Part shown: positions 30,685 through 39,322 of the stretch, in pieces
How the letters are laid out: every line of letters starts with the position of its first letter
How positions within the stretch are numbered: the stretch's first letter is position 1
Origin: Aldehydirespirator sp965116665
GTDB taxonomy: Bacteria > Actinomycetota > Acidimicrobiia > Acidimicrobiales > Aldehydirespiratoraceae
Assembly (NCBI GenBank): GCA_965116665.1
Contig: OZ220709.1
Location: forward strand, 2,542,001-2,606,000
Reading direction: 5' to 3'
DNA length: 64,000 nt
Notes under the pieces: model-generated
The model's database searches: none
What the model saw: the letters and a program-made list of their open reading frames with translations, nothing else
What the model was told of the DNA's origin: nothing
Made by a program: the position numbers and the translations under genes

Positions 30685-31109
30685 CTATGTGGATGTGTCG
30701 GGGCCGTAACGGGCCGCTGGGGCGCCCATCTCGTTGTCGGCCGCGGCCCAGGTGTCGTCGTCGGCGCAGTAGACCGGCCCCGTGTCGGTTGTCAGTGGTC
30801 TGCCCTGCGGGTCAGAGCCCGACTCCGCTTGGCGCTCCTCGAAGGTGGGAGCGGTGGGGCCGCTGCAAGCGACGACGGCGATGCAGGCCACCACGACAAC
30901 GGCGAGCAGGCAGAGCATGAGCCCGAGCCTGAACGCCCTGGATGCGAAGACGTCCAATCCGGCCTCGACCTTAGTGGCGGTCAGCTTGCGGACTCCGCAG
31001 TTGGGGGGCAGGTCTTGGCGTTGGCAGCGACGGGCTGGCCGCACTCGCGGCAGTCTTTGACGGGGTCCCCCTCATTGGCGCTACCGCGTGGCTCTGGCGC
31101 GAGACGCAT
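30685..31109 (-). pseudogene. Zinc-ribbon, single-helix membrane protein with a frameshift
   Basis: From ATG 31109 the frame gives a zinc-ribbon start (KDCRECGQPVAANAKTC) that runs out of frame just after the third cysteine. Shifting by one base at the run of six G at 31003-31008 restores PNCGVRKLTATK, completing CxxC...CxxC, then a membrane helix (LGLMLCLLAVVVVACIAVVA) and an extracytoplasmic tail to 30685. So one extra base in a homopolymer breaks the gene. It could be a sequencing error or real decay. Function unknown; a small zinc-ribbon membrane or lipoprotein. Confidence 0.7.
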
Positions 31110-31292
31110 CCCGAGACAATCGATCTCGCGCCGAGTCACAACTTGTCACACCTAGCACCTAGCGTTATCGCTGGGTCGGCGTTCCCCGCTCTCGAACTGC
31201 CCAAGATCTACGACAAGGCAGGAGGCGGAGCATGGCCCAGTGCAGTGATTGGGTTGCGTAGGCTCCCTTTGGGACGCAGCGAAGGAGGAGGC

Positions 31293-32342
31293 GTGGTAGC
31301 GGAGAAGGCTGGACACGGCGGAAGGTGGTCGCTGTTTCGGGGCGACGCTCTCGACGCTTACGCCCAGTGGCCCGCACCCGCTGCCATTATCTCCGATGGC
31401 GCCTATGGCGTTGGCGGGTTTCCCGGCGATCCCCGCACCGCTGATGGGTTGGCCGAGTGGTACGAGCCTCATATCGAGTCTTGGGCGAAGCATGCGCGAC
31501 CGTCCTCAACCCTGTGGTTCTGGAACACCGAACTGGGCTGGGCGACGGTGCACCCTGTTCTGATCCGCCACGGGTGGGAATACGTGCAGACCATCGTCTG
31601 GGACAAGGGCGTAGCACACATTGCCGGGAACGTGAACGGCGAGACAATCAGGCGATTTCCGGTCGTGACGGAGGTTTGCGTGTTCTACCGGCGCCGCCTG
31701 GAGTTCCCGACTCCCGACGGAGTGATGCCGGCCAAGCAGTGGCTGCGCTACGAGTGGCAGCGCGCCGGCCTACGACTGCAGGCCGCCAACGAGGCTTGTG
31801 GGGTGGCGAACGCGGCCACGCGCAAGTATCTGACGCAGGACTGGCTGTGGTACTTTCCTCCACCCGAGATGATGCGCCGCCTCGTGCTCTACGCCAACCA
31901 GCACGGCCGACCGGACGGTGCCCCGTACTATTCGCTGGACGGCAGGGCGCCAGTCAGCGCTGAGGAGTGGGACTCGCTGCGGTACGTGTGGAGCCATACC
32001 CACGGGATCACCAATGTGTGGGCGGCGCCCCCCCTCAACGGAAATGAGCGCTACAAGGGCAACCGAGTCCGATCAGCGCCGCGGGTGTATCGACCGGGCC
32101 GCAACGCTGCCGTTCATCTCAACCAGAAGCCGCTGGAGTTCATGCGCCGGATCATCACGGCCGCGACCCGTCCCGGCGACATCGTGTGGGAGCCCTTCGG
32201 CGGGCTGTGCAGCGGCATCGTCGCCGCAACGAAGTCCGGGCGCGATGGATATGCAGCCGAACTGGTTGAGCACTTCGCGGACCTAGCCGTCGAGAGACTC
32301 CAGAGCGTGGCCGGCGTTTCACAGGCTGAGATCGCGACGTGA
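31293..32342 (+). CDS. Type II DNA methyltransferase (N4/N6 class)
   Basis: 349-residue SAM-dependent methyltransferase. The catalytic motif is a DPPY variant, ISDGAYGVGG (about residues 33-42), and the SAM region at the C-terminus reads HLNQKPLEFMRRIITAATRP and then IVWEPFGGLCSG, so motif order is that of the beta class. The start is the GTG at 31293 with AAGGAGGAG just upstream; the frame is open to 31143 but that part looks non-coding. The restriction endonuclease gene overlaps its stop by four bases. It protects host DNA by methylating the same site. The target sequence is unknown. Confidence 0.85.
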   Translation: MVAEKAGHGGRWSLFRGDALDAYAQWPAPAAIISDGAYGVGGFPGDPRTADGLAEWYEPHIESWAKHARPSSTLWFWNTELGWATVHPVLIRHGWEYVQTIVWDKGVAHIAGNVNGETIRRFPVVTEVCVFYRRRLEFPTPDGVMPAKQWLRYEWQRAGLRLQAANEACGVANAATRKYLTQDWLWYFPPPEMMRRLVLYANQHGRPDGAPYYSLDGRAPVSAEEWDSLRYVWSHTHGITNVWAAPPLNGNERYKGNRVRSAPRVYRPGRNAAVHLNQKPLEFMRRIITAATRPGDIVWEPFGGLCSGIVAATKSGRDGYAAELVEHFADLAVERLQSVAGVSQAEIAT

Positions 32343-33118
32343 CCGCGCCGCCCCCAGAGCCAGTTGCTCCCACGCTGGATCAGACAGACCCCCGCACCCT
32401 GCTTGTGGGCCGTGTGAAGGAAGCGCTCATGGCTCTTCCGGGCTACTTCAACTCGACCACGAACATCGAGGGAATCGACGCCAGCGACCTGTTCGCTCTA
32501 AACACGATGCTCGGGACCACGATCGAGGTACAGGTAGTCAACACCCTGAACCGGATACGGGATGTCTGGGATCCAGACGATGAGTGGCCGCTGTACCGGT
32601 TCGACCGCCAGGCTCAGACCTTCCCCGATGTCCTCTTACGACGGCAACTCGACTCCGGAGACTTCGATGTGGCACTGGGGATCGAACTCAAGGGATGGTA
32701 CGTGCTTTCCAAGGAAGCAGAACCCAGCTTCAGGTATTCGGTCACGCCAGCGGCCTGTACAGACTGGGATCTGCTGGCAGTCGTGCCTTGGCATCTGTCC
32801 AACGTGCTGTCCGGAATCCCACGAGTGGACTCGCCTGGCCTCTGGTCGGCGAGACACGCGGCCGAGCATCGCAACTACTGGTGGCAGCACATCCGCGACA
32901 CCGAGGCCGACCGGTCCATCGTCTCGCCGGAGATCGAGGAGCCGTACCGGCAGCGCAGCAATACATCCGACCGACCGGCCTACGACGGAGGGGGCAATTT
33001 CGGCCGGATCGCTCGAATCGGCATCATGAACGACTGGACCACGGAGATCCTCAACCGGCGTCTCGCTGGAATCCCGGCTCGCGGCTGGATCGAATTCCTC
33101 AAGAGCCAAGCCTCTTAG
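32339..33118 (+). CDS. Putative type II restriction endonuclease
   Basis: 259 residues, translationally coupled to the methyltransferase (GTGA overlap). A PD-(D/E)xK-like centre is visible: PDVLLRR followed about 20 residues later by GIELKGWYVLSKE, the spacing of many type II enzymes. The C-terminus (GNFGRIARIGIMNDWTTEIL) is typical of restriction endonucleases that dimerise. I cannot name the recognition site. It is followed at 33185 by the IS3 element, whose insertion leaves the gene intact. Confidence 0.7.
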   Translation: MTAPPPEPVAPTLDQTDPRTLLVGRVKEALMALPGYFNSTTNIEGIDASDLFALNTMLGTTIEVQVVNTLNRIRDVWDPDDEWPLYRFDRQAQTFPDVLLRRQLDSGDFDVALGIELKGWYVLSKEAEPSFRYSVTPAACTDWDLLAVVPWHLSNVLSGIPRVDSPGLWSARHAAEHRNYWWQHIRDTEADRSIVSPEIEEPYRQRSNTSDRPAYDGGGNFGRIARIGIMNDWTTEILNRRLAGIPARGWIEFLKSQAS

Positions 33119-33187
33119 CTTCGCCACGCCGAACGCTCACTAGGCAAGCCGCCGGATGCTTTCGAAGTAGAGGTGACGGTGAAGTAG

Positions 33188-33526
33188 GTGCCTGATTTGA
33201 GTCCGCGTGTTGTGGGTCTGATCCCCCAAGGATGGGAGGATGACCACAATGAAGCGGAGACGGCATACTTGGAGCAGGCGGTTCGCAGGGTCCGCGAGGG
33301 TGAGCGGATGCTGGGCGCCGGCAGCGACCTCACCGAGGTTCTGCGGCACTTGGAGATCACCGAGTCGACTTGGCACCGACGGCGGCGCGCCTATGCGGGT
33401 ATGAGCGCCAGCGACGCGAAAAGGCTCAAGGAGCTGGAGGCTGAGAACGCCCGGTTGAAGAAGCTGTCGGCGGAGGCGGAGCTGGACAAGGCGATGCTCA
33501 AGGAACTGGCCGAGGGAAAATCGTGA
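33188..33526 (+). CDS. IS3-family transposase OrfA
   Basis: 112-residue DNA-binding subunit. A helix-turn-helix (LTEVLRHLEITESTWHRRRR) is followed by a leucine-zipper-like coil (KELEAENARLKKLSAEAELD), both normal for IS3 OrfA. The GTG at 33188 lies inside the terminal repeat and an internal GTG is an alternative start. It overlaps orfB by four bases (GTGA). It can no longer produce a working transposase because orfB is broken. Confidence 0.75.
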   Translation: MPDLSPRVVGLIPQGWEDDHNEAETAYLEQAVRRVREGERMLGAGSDLTEVLRHLEITESTWHRRRRAYAGMSASDAKRLKELEAENARLKKLSAEAELDKAMLKELAEGKS

Positions 33527-34204
33527 CCCCGGACCGCCGCCGCATAGCCGTTGAGCGGCTCCAGGTGCGGTTCGGGGTGTCGCAGCGGCGGGCGTGCCGG
33601 GTGGTGGGCCAGCACCGCTCGACCCAGCGCCGGCCCAAAGCGCCGATGACAGCGGCCGAGCAACAGCTGCGCGAGCATCTGCGGGACTTCGCGCGGTGCC
33701 ATCCCCGCCTGGGGTGGCGCAAGGCGCATGCGGTGGCTCACCGCGAGGGCCTGGTCACCCCAAGCGCACCCGGCGACTGTGGCGCGATGAGGGCCTTCAG
33801 CGGCCTCCCCAGCGACGAGCCAAGCGCCGACGCCTCACCGATGGCACCGCGCCGCGACTGCGGGCCAGTGGCCCCAACGACGTGTGGGCGTTGGACTTCC
33901 AGTTCGACGAGACCGCTGATCTGCGCCGCATCAAGCTGCTGAATGTCGTCGACGAGTTCACCCGCGAGGCACTGGCCATCGACGCCGCCCACCGCATCGA
34001 CTCAGACGGCGTAGTCGCCACCGTCGAGCGTCTCGTCGCCTCAAGGGGTGCGCCGGCGCACCTTCGCATGGACAACGGCCCCGAGCTCACCGCAGCCGCG
34101 CTGCGGGACTGGTGCCGCATCTGGGCCGCCCACACCGCCTACATCGAGCCCGGATCCCCCTAGGAGACCCCCTTCGTGGAGTCCTTCAACAGACGCCTAC
34201 GCGA
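33523..34204 (+). pseudogene. IS3-family transposase OrfB, 5' fragment
   Basis: Encodes the N-terminal and most of the DDE integrase core. A one-base deletion near 33757 moves the frame from GWRKAHAVAHREGLV to PKRTRRLWRDEG, which in intact elements are continuous. A TAG at 34161-34163 replaces the Trp of the SPW motif before ETPFVESFNRRLR. The rve core DVWALDFQFDETADL and HLRMDNGPELTA retains its acidic residues. The fragment stops at the IS110 insertion. Confidence 0.85.
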
Positions 34205-34256
34205 AACACAGGGCACACCAGACCCTCCAGGAATACCAGGGTGCCTCTGTGTGTTG

Positions 34257-35312
34257 TCAAGCGGCTCGGTGAGCGAGGGTGTCGGGGCAGGCGGATTGTT
34301 GTTCGTCGGCGAGCATGACCCACCAGACGCGGCCGGCGATCTTGCGTTTGAGGCAGCGCATGGCCTCTTTGTGGGTCTTGCCCTGGTCGATCTTGCGGTC
34401 GTAGTAGCGGCGGCCCTCGCTGTTGGGCATGCGGACCTGGGTCACCGCTACGAGGTGCAGCGCTGAGTTGAGTTTGCGGTCGCCGCTGCGTGAGAGCCGG
34501 TGCCGGATCCGTTCGCCGCTGGAGGCCTCCACCGGGGCGGTGCCGGCGTAGCTGGCGAACGCTTCCGCTGTCGGGAACCGCGAGGCCCGGCCACAGCGGC
34601 CGATGAGCCGAGCCGCCAGGACCGGGCCCACGCCGTCGATGTCCACCAGCCCGCTGGGGCGGGCCTCGAGCGCCTCGACCATGCGCTTCGTGATCGACTC
34701 CAGCGACGTGTCCAGGGCCCGGATCTCGCGCACCAGGTCCCACGCCAGCTGCTTGCGGGCGCGCTGCACCGTGGTGGCTGGGCGCATCCTGCGCAGCAGT
34801 GCCGCCGCACCGGCGGCTGTGAGCGCGGTGGGCGCCCCGCCGGCCACCAGATCCCGCAGCAGCGCATGGAGCTGGTTGACCGAGCGCACGCGCTGAGCCG
34901 TCAGACTCCCGCGACGCTCCTCCAACAGCGCGAACACCACGGTGTCATCATCAACACCTACGGGGGCCGCGTCGCCCTGCAGCGCGGCCACGCTCGCCGC
35001 GGCCGACGCGTCGATCACGTCGTTCTTGCGGCGACCGCCCCTCGACAGCTCACGCACCCGTGCCGTCGCCGCAGTCGAGACGTCCAGCACAACCTCGCCG
35101 TGTGCGACCAGCCACTGCGCCAGATGACAACCCAGGCCCTTGGCGTTCTCCACCGCCCAGCGCCGCTGATCGAACTGCTCGGCCCAGCCCAGCAGCCGCC
35201 GATAGCCCGCTGCGCCGGCAGCGACCCGAATCGACGCCACCGCTGTGTTGGTGGCCGCATCCACCGCCGTGGCGGTGTGGGACGACTTGTGGGGATCCAC
35301 TCCGATGATCAT
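34257..35312 (-). CDS. IS110-family DEDD transposase/recombinase
   Basis: 351 residues. The N-terminal RuvC-like domain begins MIIGVDPHKSSHTATAVDAA (first Asp) with the second acidic group in RRWAVENAKGLGCHLAQWL and the DVIDASAAA motif. The C-terminal Tnp domain has DGVGPVLAARLIGRCGRASR and the serine-containing ASYAGTAPVEASSGERIRHR. Full length and in one frame. Such enzymes recombine DNA guided by a structured RNA from the element's end. Confidence 0.92.
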   Translation of the reverse strand: MIIGVDPHKSSHTATAVDAATNTAVASIRVAAGAAGYRRLLGWAEQFDQRRWAVENAKGLGCHLAQWLVAHGEVVLDVSTAATARVRELSRGGRRKNDVIDASAAASVAALQGDAAPVGVDDDTVVFALLEERRGSLTAQRVRSVNQLHALLRDLVAGGAPTALTAAGAAALLRRMRPATTVQRARKQLAWDLVREIRALDTSLESITKRMVEALEARPSGLVDIDGVGPVLAARLIGRCGRASRFPTAEAFASYAGTAPVEASSGERIRHRLSRSGDRKLNSALHLVAVTQVRMPNSEGRRYYDRKIDQGKTHKEAMRCLKRKIAGRVWWVMLADEQQSACPDTLAHRAA

Positions 35313-35550
35313 GACTCAGTCCTTGACTCGACAGCAGTTGCAAACCACGGCCAGCACGCCGACTTTGAGACCCACCACGGGATCACGCCTCTGTTGGCCA
35401 GACCACAGCCGGCCGTCAACCGGGTCGCACACCCTGGCAGAGCCAACCGAAGCGGCAGGCGGTTCACGAGCCAACCCGGTCAACGACCTACCGGACGCTA
35501 CGACCTCTCAGCCACACCGACCGGATGCTCACATACAAGTCGGCGGTTCA
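35313..35550 (-). ncRNA. Candidate bridge RNA region of the IS110 element
   Basis: The 238-bp sequence between the element's left end and the transposase start codon has no ORF. IS110 transposases are known to use a bridge RNA encoded in this position, with loops that pair to target and donor DNA. I did not fold it or identify the loops. Strand and extent are inferred from transposase orientation. Confidence 0.45.
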
Positions 35551-35649
35551 GAGTGCCTCAACATCGAGGACTTCGCCAACATCACCGAAGCCAAAGTGAT
35601 CCTCAAGGACCGGCGAACTGAGTACAACAACTACCGGCCCCACCAATCT
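35551..35649 (+). pseudogene. IS3-family transposase OrfB, middle fragment
   Basis: Reads ECLNIEDFANITEAKVILKD, then RTEYNNYRPHQS, the C-terminal part of the IS3 DDE domain, directly continuing ...RRLR of the first fragment once the IS110 is removed. It is cut at 35649 by the ISL3 element. Confidence 0.88.
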
Positions 35650-37041
35650 GGCTCTCCGCGTTTCAGGTCGGAGTGCCGGTGTCGAGCAGTGTCCAGTTGG
35701 GTCTGCCGGCGTAGAGCAGGGCGCGGATGCGGTAGTTGGCGAAGTTGGTGAACCGAACGCGGCGCGTTTGACGCGTTTGATGAGGTTGTTGGCGGCCTCG
35801 GCAGCGGCGTTGGTGACTCGGGCGGTGTGCCAGTTGGAGATCTGGTGTCTCCAGCGCTCGATGGTGCGGCCGAGCCGGTTGACCTCAGGCGGCATGCCGG
35901 GGTCCTGGAGGTCTGAGGCGAGCTGTTCTACGGTGGCTGCGCCCACTTCGGTGTCGTCTATGTCATAGATCGAGCGGAGGGTCTCTTTGGCGTGCCAGGC
36001 GTCGCGGACCTCGCCGTAGGAGTCGCCGGCGTCGAGCAGGCCCCGCAGCCGGACCCGTCCGGCGTCGGTGATCTTCTCAGACGCCGACACCAGCAGCTTG
36101 CGGGCCCGATACAGCGGGTCGTGCTTGCGGCCGCGGTGCCCGAGGGTCTGCTGCTGCACTCTGCGGCGCGCCTCGTCGAGGGCGTCGTTGCCCAACCGCA
36201 CGACGTGGAACGGGTCCGCGACCTGGCTGGCATCAGGCACTGCTGCGTCGAACGCTGAGCGGTAGGGGCCTGAGAGGTCCAGCACAGCCCAGCGGATGCC
36301 GGCGAGCCAGCGGCGGGGACGGCCAAGCAGCCACTGTGTGGGCCCATGGGCGGTGCGGCCTGGGACTATGTCCAGAAGCTGGCCTGCGCCGACGTCGACG
36401 ATGCCGGTCGCCCAGGCCTTGGCCCGGAACCGGCCGCGGCGCCACATCAGGTGCTCGTCGAGGCCGAGCGCGGCGACATCTGAGATGCGCTCGGTGTCGG
36501 CTTCGAGCAGCGCAGAGCCCCAGCGCCGCACCGAGGCGTTCACCGGGTGCCAGCTGCACCCGAGCTCGTCGGCGACCTCCGCCACGGTGCGGCCCAGCCC
36601 GGCCTGGCGCGTCGCCCAGCGGCCCGCTCTTGTGGTCAGTCTCTCGCGCTCGGGCGCGATCTGCGGGTCCTGCTCAGTCACAGTCCCCGCATCGCCACCG
36701 CCGCTTGTGCCACACCAGCCGCACCGGCCGCCCGAACGCCGGCAGGTCCACCAGCTCCACCAAGCTGTCGCCGTCTGACCACAGCCGCCCGCCACAGCCC
36801 ACGCAGCCCGACCTCGGCACCCGCAGCCGGACATGCACCCGCAGCGGCGCGCCCGCCTCGCCGCCGACACCGAGCACCTCCACATCGCCCAATCCCAACA
36901 TCAACTCGCACACACGCGCAGGGTCAACCTCCACAGGGATCCCCCAGATCTCGGCTGTTGCGAAGCCCCGATTCTGGGGGATCCCTCGCGTTCAGCCGCG
37001 GACCCCTACCGCCCCCACTCCGACCTGAAACGCGAAGCGCC
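35650..37041 (-). mobile_element. ISL3-family insertion sequence
   Basis: About 1392 bp with clear terminal inverted repeats of about 26 bp (left GGCTCTCCGCGTTTCAGG, right complement GGCGCTTCGCGTTTCAGG). It is flanked by ACCAATCT (35642-35649) and ACCAATCC (37042-37049), an 8-bp target duplication with one mismatch, as expected for ISL3. It sits in the IS3 orfB C-terminal codons. Its transposase is frameshifted. Confidence 0.88.
35663..36934 (-). pseudogene. ISL3-family transposase, frameshifted
   Basis: The N-terminal zinc-binding part (SGCVGCGGRLW, then HKRRWRCGDCD) is in one frame ending at 36674; the catalytic part (TVTEQDPQIAPERERL, then ALGLDEHLMWRRGRF, LDLSGPYRSAF and SNWHTARVTNAAAEAANNLI) is in a second. 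A further one-base loss near 35751 shifts out of the expected FGFTNFANYRIR ending; the third frame restores it to a TGA at 35663. At least two frame disruptions mean no active transposase. Confidence 0.85.
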
Positions 37042-37109
37042 ACCAATCCCTCAGCGGGCTCACCCCCGCCGCATACGCTTCCCACTGGAACCAACACCAA
37101 CACCCATAG
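37041..37109 (+). pseudogene. IS3-family transposase OrfB, 3' fragment
   Basis: Codes for HQSLSGLTPAAYASHWNQHQ followed by HP and TAG. This completes YRPHQS...LTPAAYA of the IS3 transposase after the ISL3 element is removed. Short but unmistakable in context. Confidence 0.85.
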
Positions 37110-37157
37110 CACCCGGACTCACAAACGGGTCCCCCTAATAGTTCTTCGGGAGGCGGA

Positions 37158-37682
37158 ATGGCAGCACAGCTCTCGGGCACCAAGGGCCGCCGGTTCGACA
37201 GCGCTCGCAGCCTCAGCGTTATCTCCATACTGATCGCCGCTGGCGCGCTGGCCGGGTTCACCCTCATGGCCTACGAAGACATCAAACCTACGCTCGTTGT
37301 GTCTTTTGACGTGTACGATGAGTCCGATACGCGCGACAGGGCCGAACGCATCTTCTTTCGTGCAACGGTCTCCAACACGGGCCGCAGGGCGGCCCGTGAT
37401 GTTCAAATCAGAATCAACATAGCGAACATTTGTCAACAGACCTATCGACTAGGGTACATCCCTCCAGGGCACAGTGCTCTTCCTTATCCGCCGCACTGCG
37501 AATTCGAGATCCCCGATGCGCCGATCCTAGAAGAACACATGAACGAAGCAATGGAGCGTTTCGAATGGATGACGGTCGATGTCAAATATACTTGGGAGAT
37601 ATCCGCCTTCTCCATCACCTACGACATCAGCGAAACAATCACACCAGCCAACTATCACTCAGTCGATATGCGACTCCATTGA
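37158..37682 (+). CDS. Single-helix membrane protein of unknown function
   Basis: 174 residues with one N-terminal membrane helix (SLSVISILIAAGALAGFTLM, about 19-38) and a soluble part that resembles a beta-sandwich (SFDVYDESDTRDRAERIFFR, then VSNTGRRAARDVQIRI). GGGAGG lies four bases before the ATG. Codon use is more AT-rich than in neighbours, which together with its position right beside the IS3 end suggests acquired DNA. No family recognised. The 160 bases downstream hold nothing I can support. Confidence 0.6.
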   Translation: MAAQLSGTKGRRFDSARSLSVISILIAAGALAGFTLMAYEDIKPTLVVSFDVYDESDTRDRAERIFFRATVSNTGRRAARDVQIRINIANICQQTYRLGYIPPGHSALPYPPHCEFEIPDAPILEEHMNEAMERFEWMTVDVKYTWEISAFSITYDISETITPANYHSVDMRLH

Positions 37683-37842
37683 ATCATTTCGATCTCTAAG
37701 CAGGCAACGCTCACGCCACCACCAGAGACATCCGCAAATGACGAGCGCACGCCTGACAGATCGAGCGACGAGTCGGCTCTCGTGGCATCCGCCCCTGGTG
37801 CCTCGTCTGCGGGCGTTGAGGCTCAGTCCGGCACTTGGTCCC

Positions 37843-39279
37843 CTATGACCAGGCGGCGAGGGCCACTGCGGTGGTGCTGGCGTAGAGCACTCTGCGGTTG
37901 CTGGCCGCGCTCAGGAACATCCCGTTGGCCACCCGCGAGCCGGTGGCGACGCGGTCGATGAGGGCGCCGGTGGCGATGTCCACCACCACCAGATCATCCG
38001 AGGGTGGACCGCCGCCGTCCTCCGGCGTGAAGTCGTTGATGACCAGCTCACCGGAGTCGGGGTAAACCACCGGCTGCATCGACGGGCGAACGTCGAGATG
38101 CCAGGCCACGCCCATGTCGCCCGGCGCAGCACCCGATGGGACCTCCACCCCGGCTAGGCCGCCGTTGACCGAGTCCCAGGCGACGGCCATGCCGGCGCCC
38201 GGCCTCACGTCGGGAACGTGCGCCGGCGGCGCGATGATCCCTCCGCCGGGCGTGCCGAAGGGCTCGATCTCAGCCCGGTCGCGGTCGTCGTCCAGACCGA
38301 ACCGCAGTAGCCGCTGGGCCCCCGGCCACGGCGCCCGACGGCGCCACGACAACCGGTTTCCGGGCGGCTCGTCGAAGCGGCCGTTGGGCTCGACGGTATG
38401 GATGGCCCGGACCGACTCGATGTCGCCGCAGTCCATGATCCAGCAGTACCCGCCGGAGATGCACGAATCCCAGGACAAGCCGTAGCGGCCGCCCGCAGCC
38501 CGGTAGCGGGGCCGCCAGCCGGTGTCGATCTCCAGGCCGCATCCTCCCGGGCGGCCGGGCTCGCCGACGAAGAGGCGCCACAGGTGCTCGGTCCCGGGGA
38601 CGTAGACCAGCTCCACCGTGGAACCGTCGACATCGACGACATCGGCGGCGATGCGGCCCATCGAGCCCTCGGGCAGCACCATCGGCTGCCCCACCAGCTC
38701 CAGCGACTCGGGCTCCAGTCGTGTCAGTGTCGTGCCGCCCTGACCTTCGAGCCGCAGGTCCTTGGTGACGATGGTGCCGTCACGCAGCGCGAGCATCCCG
38801 TTGTGGGAGCGGTCGGCGGGCAGCCGCCGCTCGGCCAGCACCGACAGGTCGTCGGCGTCGAGTTTGTGCAGGTACGAGCCGTTGACGCTGTAGACAGCCC
38901 CGTTGGCGTGGGCCAGGATCGACCCGCACCACACGTGGCTGCCACACGGCAGCTGCGGCGACTGGGCCTGCGGCTCCAGAGCTTGAGGATCGGCGCCGCC
39001 GTCGCTCAGGTCCAGGCGCTCCACCCAGCCGTAGGGCTCGGGTCCGCTGAAGGCGGGCATGGTCCCACCCAGGTACCACTGGTCCGGCTCGCGCTCCACG
39101 AACATCACGTTCCAGCGCCCGTTGCGCCTGCTGGCCACCGACGGGCTGCCCGCGGCAGCATCGAGGCGTCCGGTGGCGGCCTTCTGCCGGCGGTTGCCGC
39201 CGCACTCGGCGGGCCACGCCGAGGGCCAGTAACCGTCCTGGGCCCCGGGTCGCTCCTCGAACCGGTCGAGCCCGGTCAT
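37843..39279 (-). CDS. Beta-propeller-like protein of unknown function
   Basis: 478 residues with repeated motifs that read like propeller blades: AVYSVNGSYLHKLDADDLSV, DDLVVVDIATGALIDRVATG and ELVYVPGTEHLWRLFVGEP. It has Cys-containing loops (CGSHVWCGSIL; SCISGGYCWIMDCGD) and many Trp and Gly. No signal peptide is visible, so it may be cytoplasmic, or the start may be wrong (ATG 39279 used). Function unknown; resembles PQQ/SMP-30-like sensor or carotenoid-oxygenase-type propellers only loosely. Confidence 0.55.
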   Translation of the reverse strand: MTGLDRFEERPGAQDGYWPSAWPAECGGNRRQKAATGRLDAAAGSPSVASRRNGRWNVMFVEREPDQWYLGGTMPAFSGPEPYGWVERLDLSDGGADPQALEPQAQSPQLPCGSHVWCGSILAHANGAVYSVNGSYLHKLDADDLSVLAERRLPADRSHNGMLALRDGTIVTKDLRLEGQGGTTLTRLEPESLELVGQPMVLPEGSMGRIAADVVDVDGSTVELVYVPGTEHLWRLFVGEPGRPGGCGLEIDTGWRPRYRAAGGRYGLSWDSCISGGYCWIMDCGDIESVRAIHTVEPNGRFDEPPGNRLSWRRRAPWPGAQRLLRFGLDDDRDRAEIEPFGTPGGGIIAPPAHVPDVRPGAGMAVAWDSVNGGLAGVEVPSGAAPGDMGVAWHLDVRPSMQPVVYPDSGELVINDFTPEDGGGPPSDDLVVVDIATGALIDRVATGSRVANGMFLSAASNRRVLYASTTAVALAAWS

Positions 39280-39322
39280 GGGCGGACCCGCCGGGGGTCG
39301 GTTCTGCCGCGATCGTTGCCGG

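Larger units (their letters stand above)
34205..35550 (-). mobile_element. IS110-family insertion sequence
   Basis: About 1.35 kb lying between IS3 OrfB codons ...RRLR and ECLNIEDF, so the boundaries are given by the interrupted gene to within two bases. It has no long inverted repeats, as expected. It contains one DEDD transposase on the minus strand, a short 3' end and about 240 bp of 5' non-coding sequence. Nothing visible suggests inactivation. Confidence 0.85.
33185..37137 (+). mobile_element. IS3-family element interrupted by two other insertion sequences
   Basis: Left end TAGGTGCC near 33185, right end GGTCCCCCTA near 37137; both ends share GAGTCCGcGTG/GAGTCCGgGTG in inverted orientation. 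orfA is intact; orfB is cut into three pieces at 33523-34204, 35551-35649 and 37041-37109 by an IS110 and an ISL3 element. Removing both leaves about 1.2 kb, a normal IS3 size. No clear target-site duplication was found. The ends are estimates to within a few bases. Confidence 0.8.

Noticed and set aside
31143..31292. Longer N-terminus of the methyltransferase
   Set aside because: The frame is open, but the GTG at 31293 has a strong AAGGAGGAG and the upstream residues do not look like protein.
34161..34163. TAG in IS3 orfB as pyrrolysine
   Set aside because: The position is a conserved Trp in IS3 transposases and the gene has other lesions; a simple nonsense mutation fits.
36674..36676. TGA in the ISL3 transposase as selenocysteine
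   Set aside because: The frame after the TGA is not transposase-like; the homologous sequence continues in another frame, so this is a frameshift.
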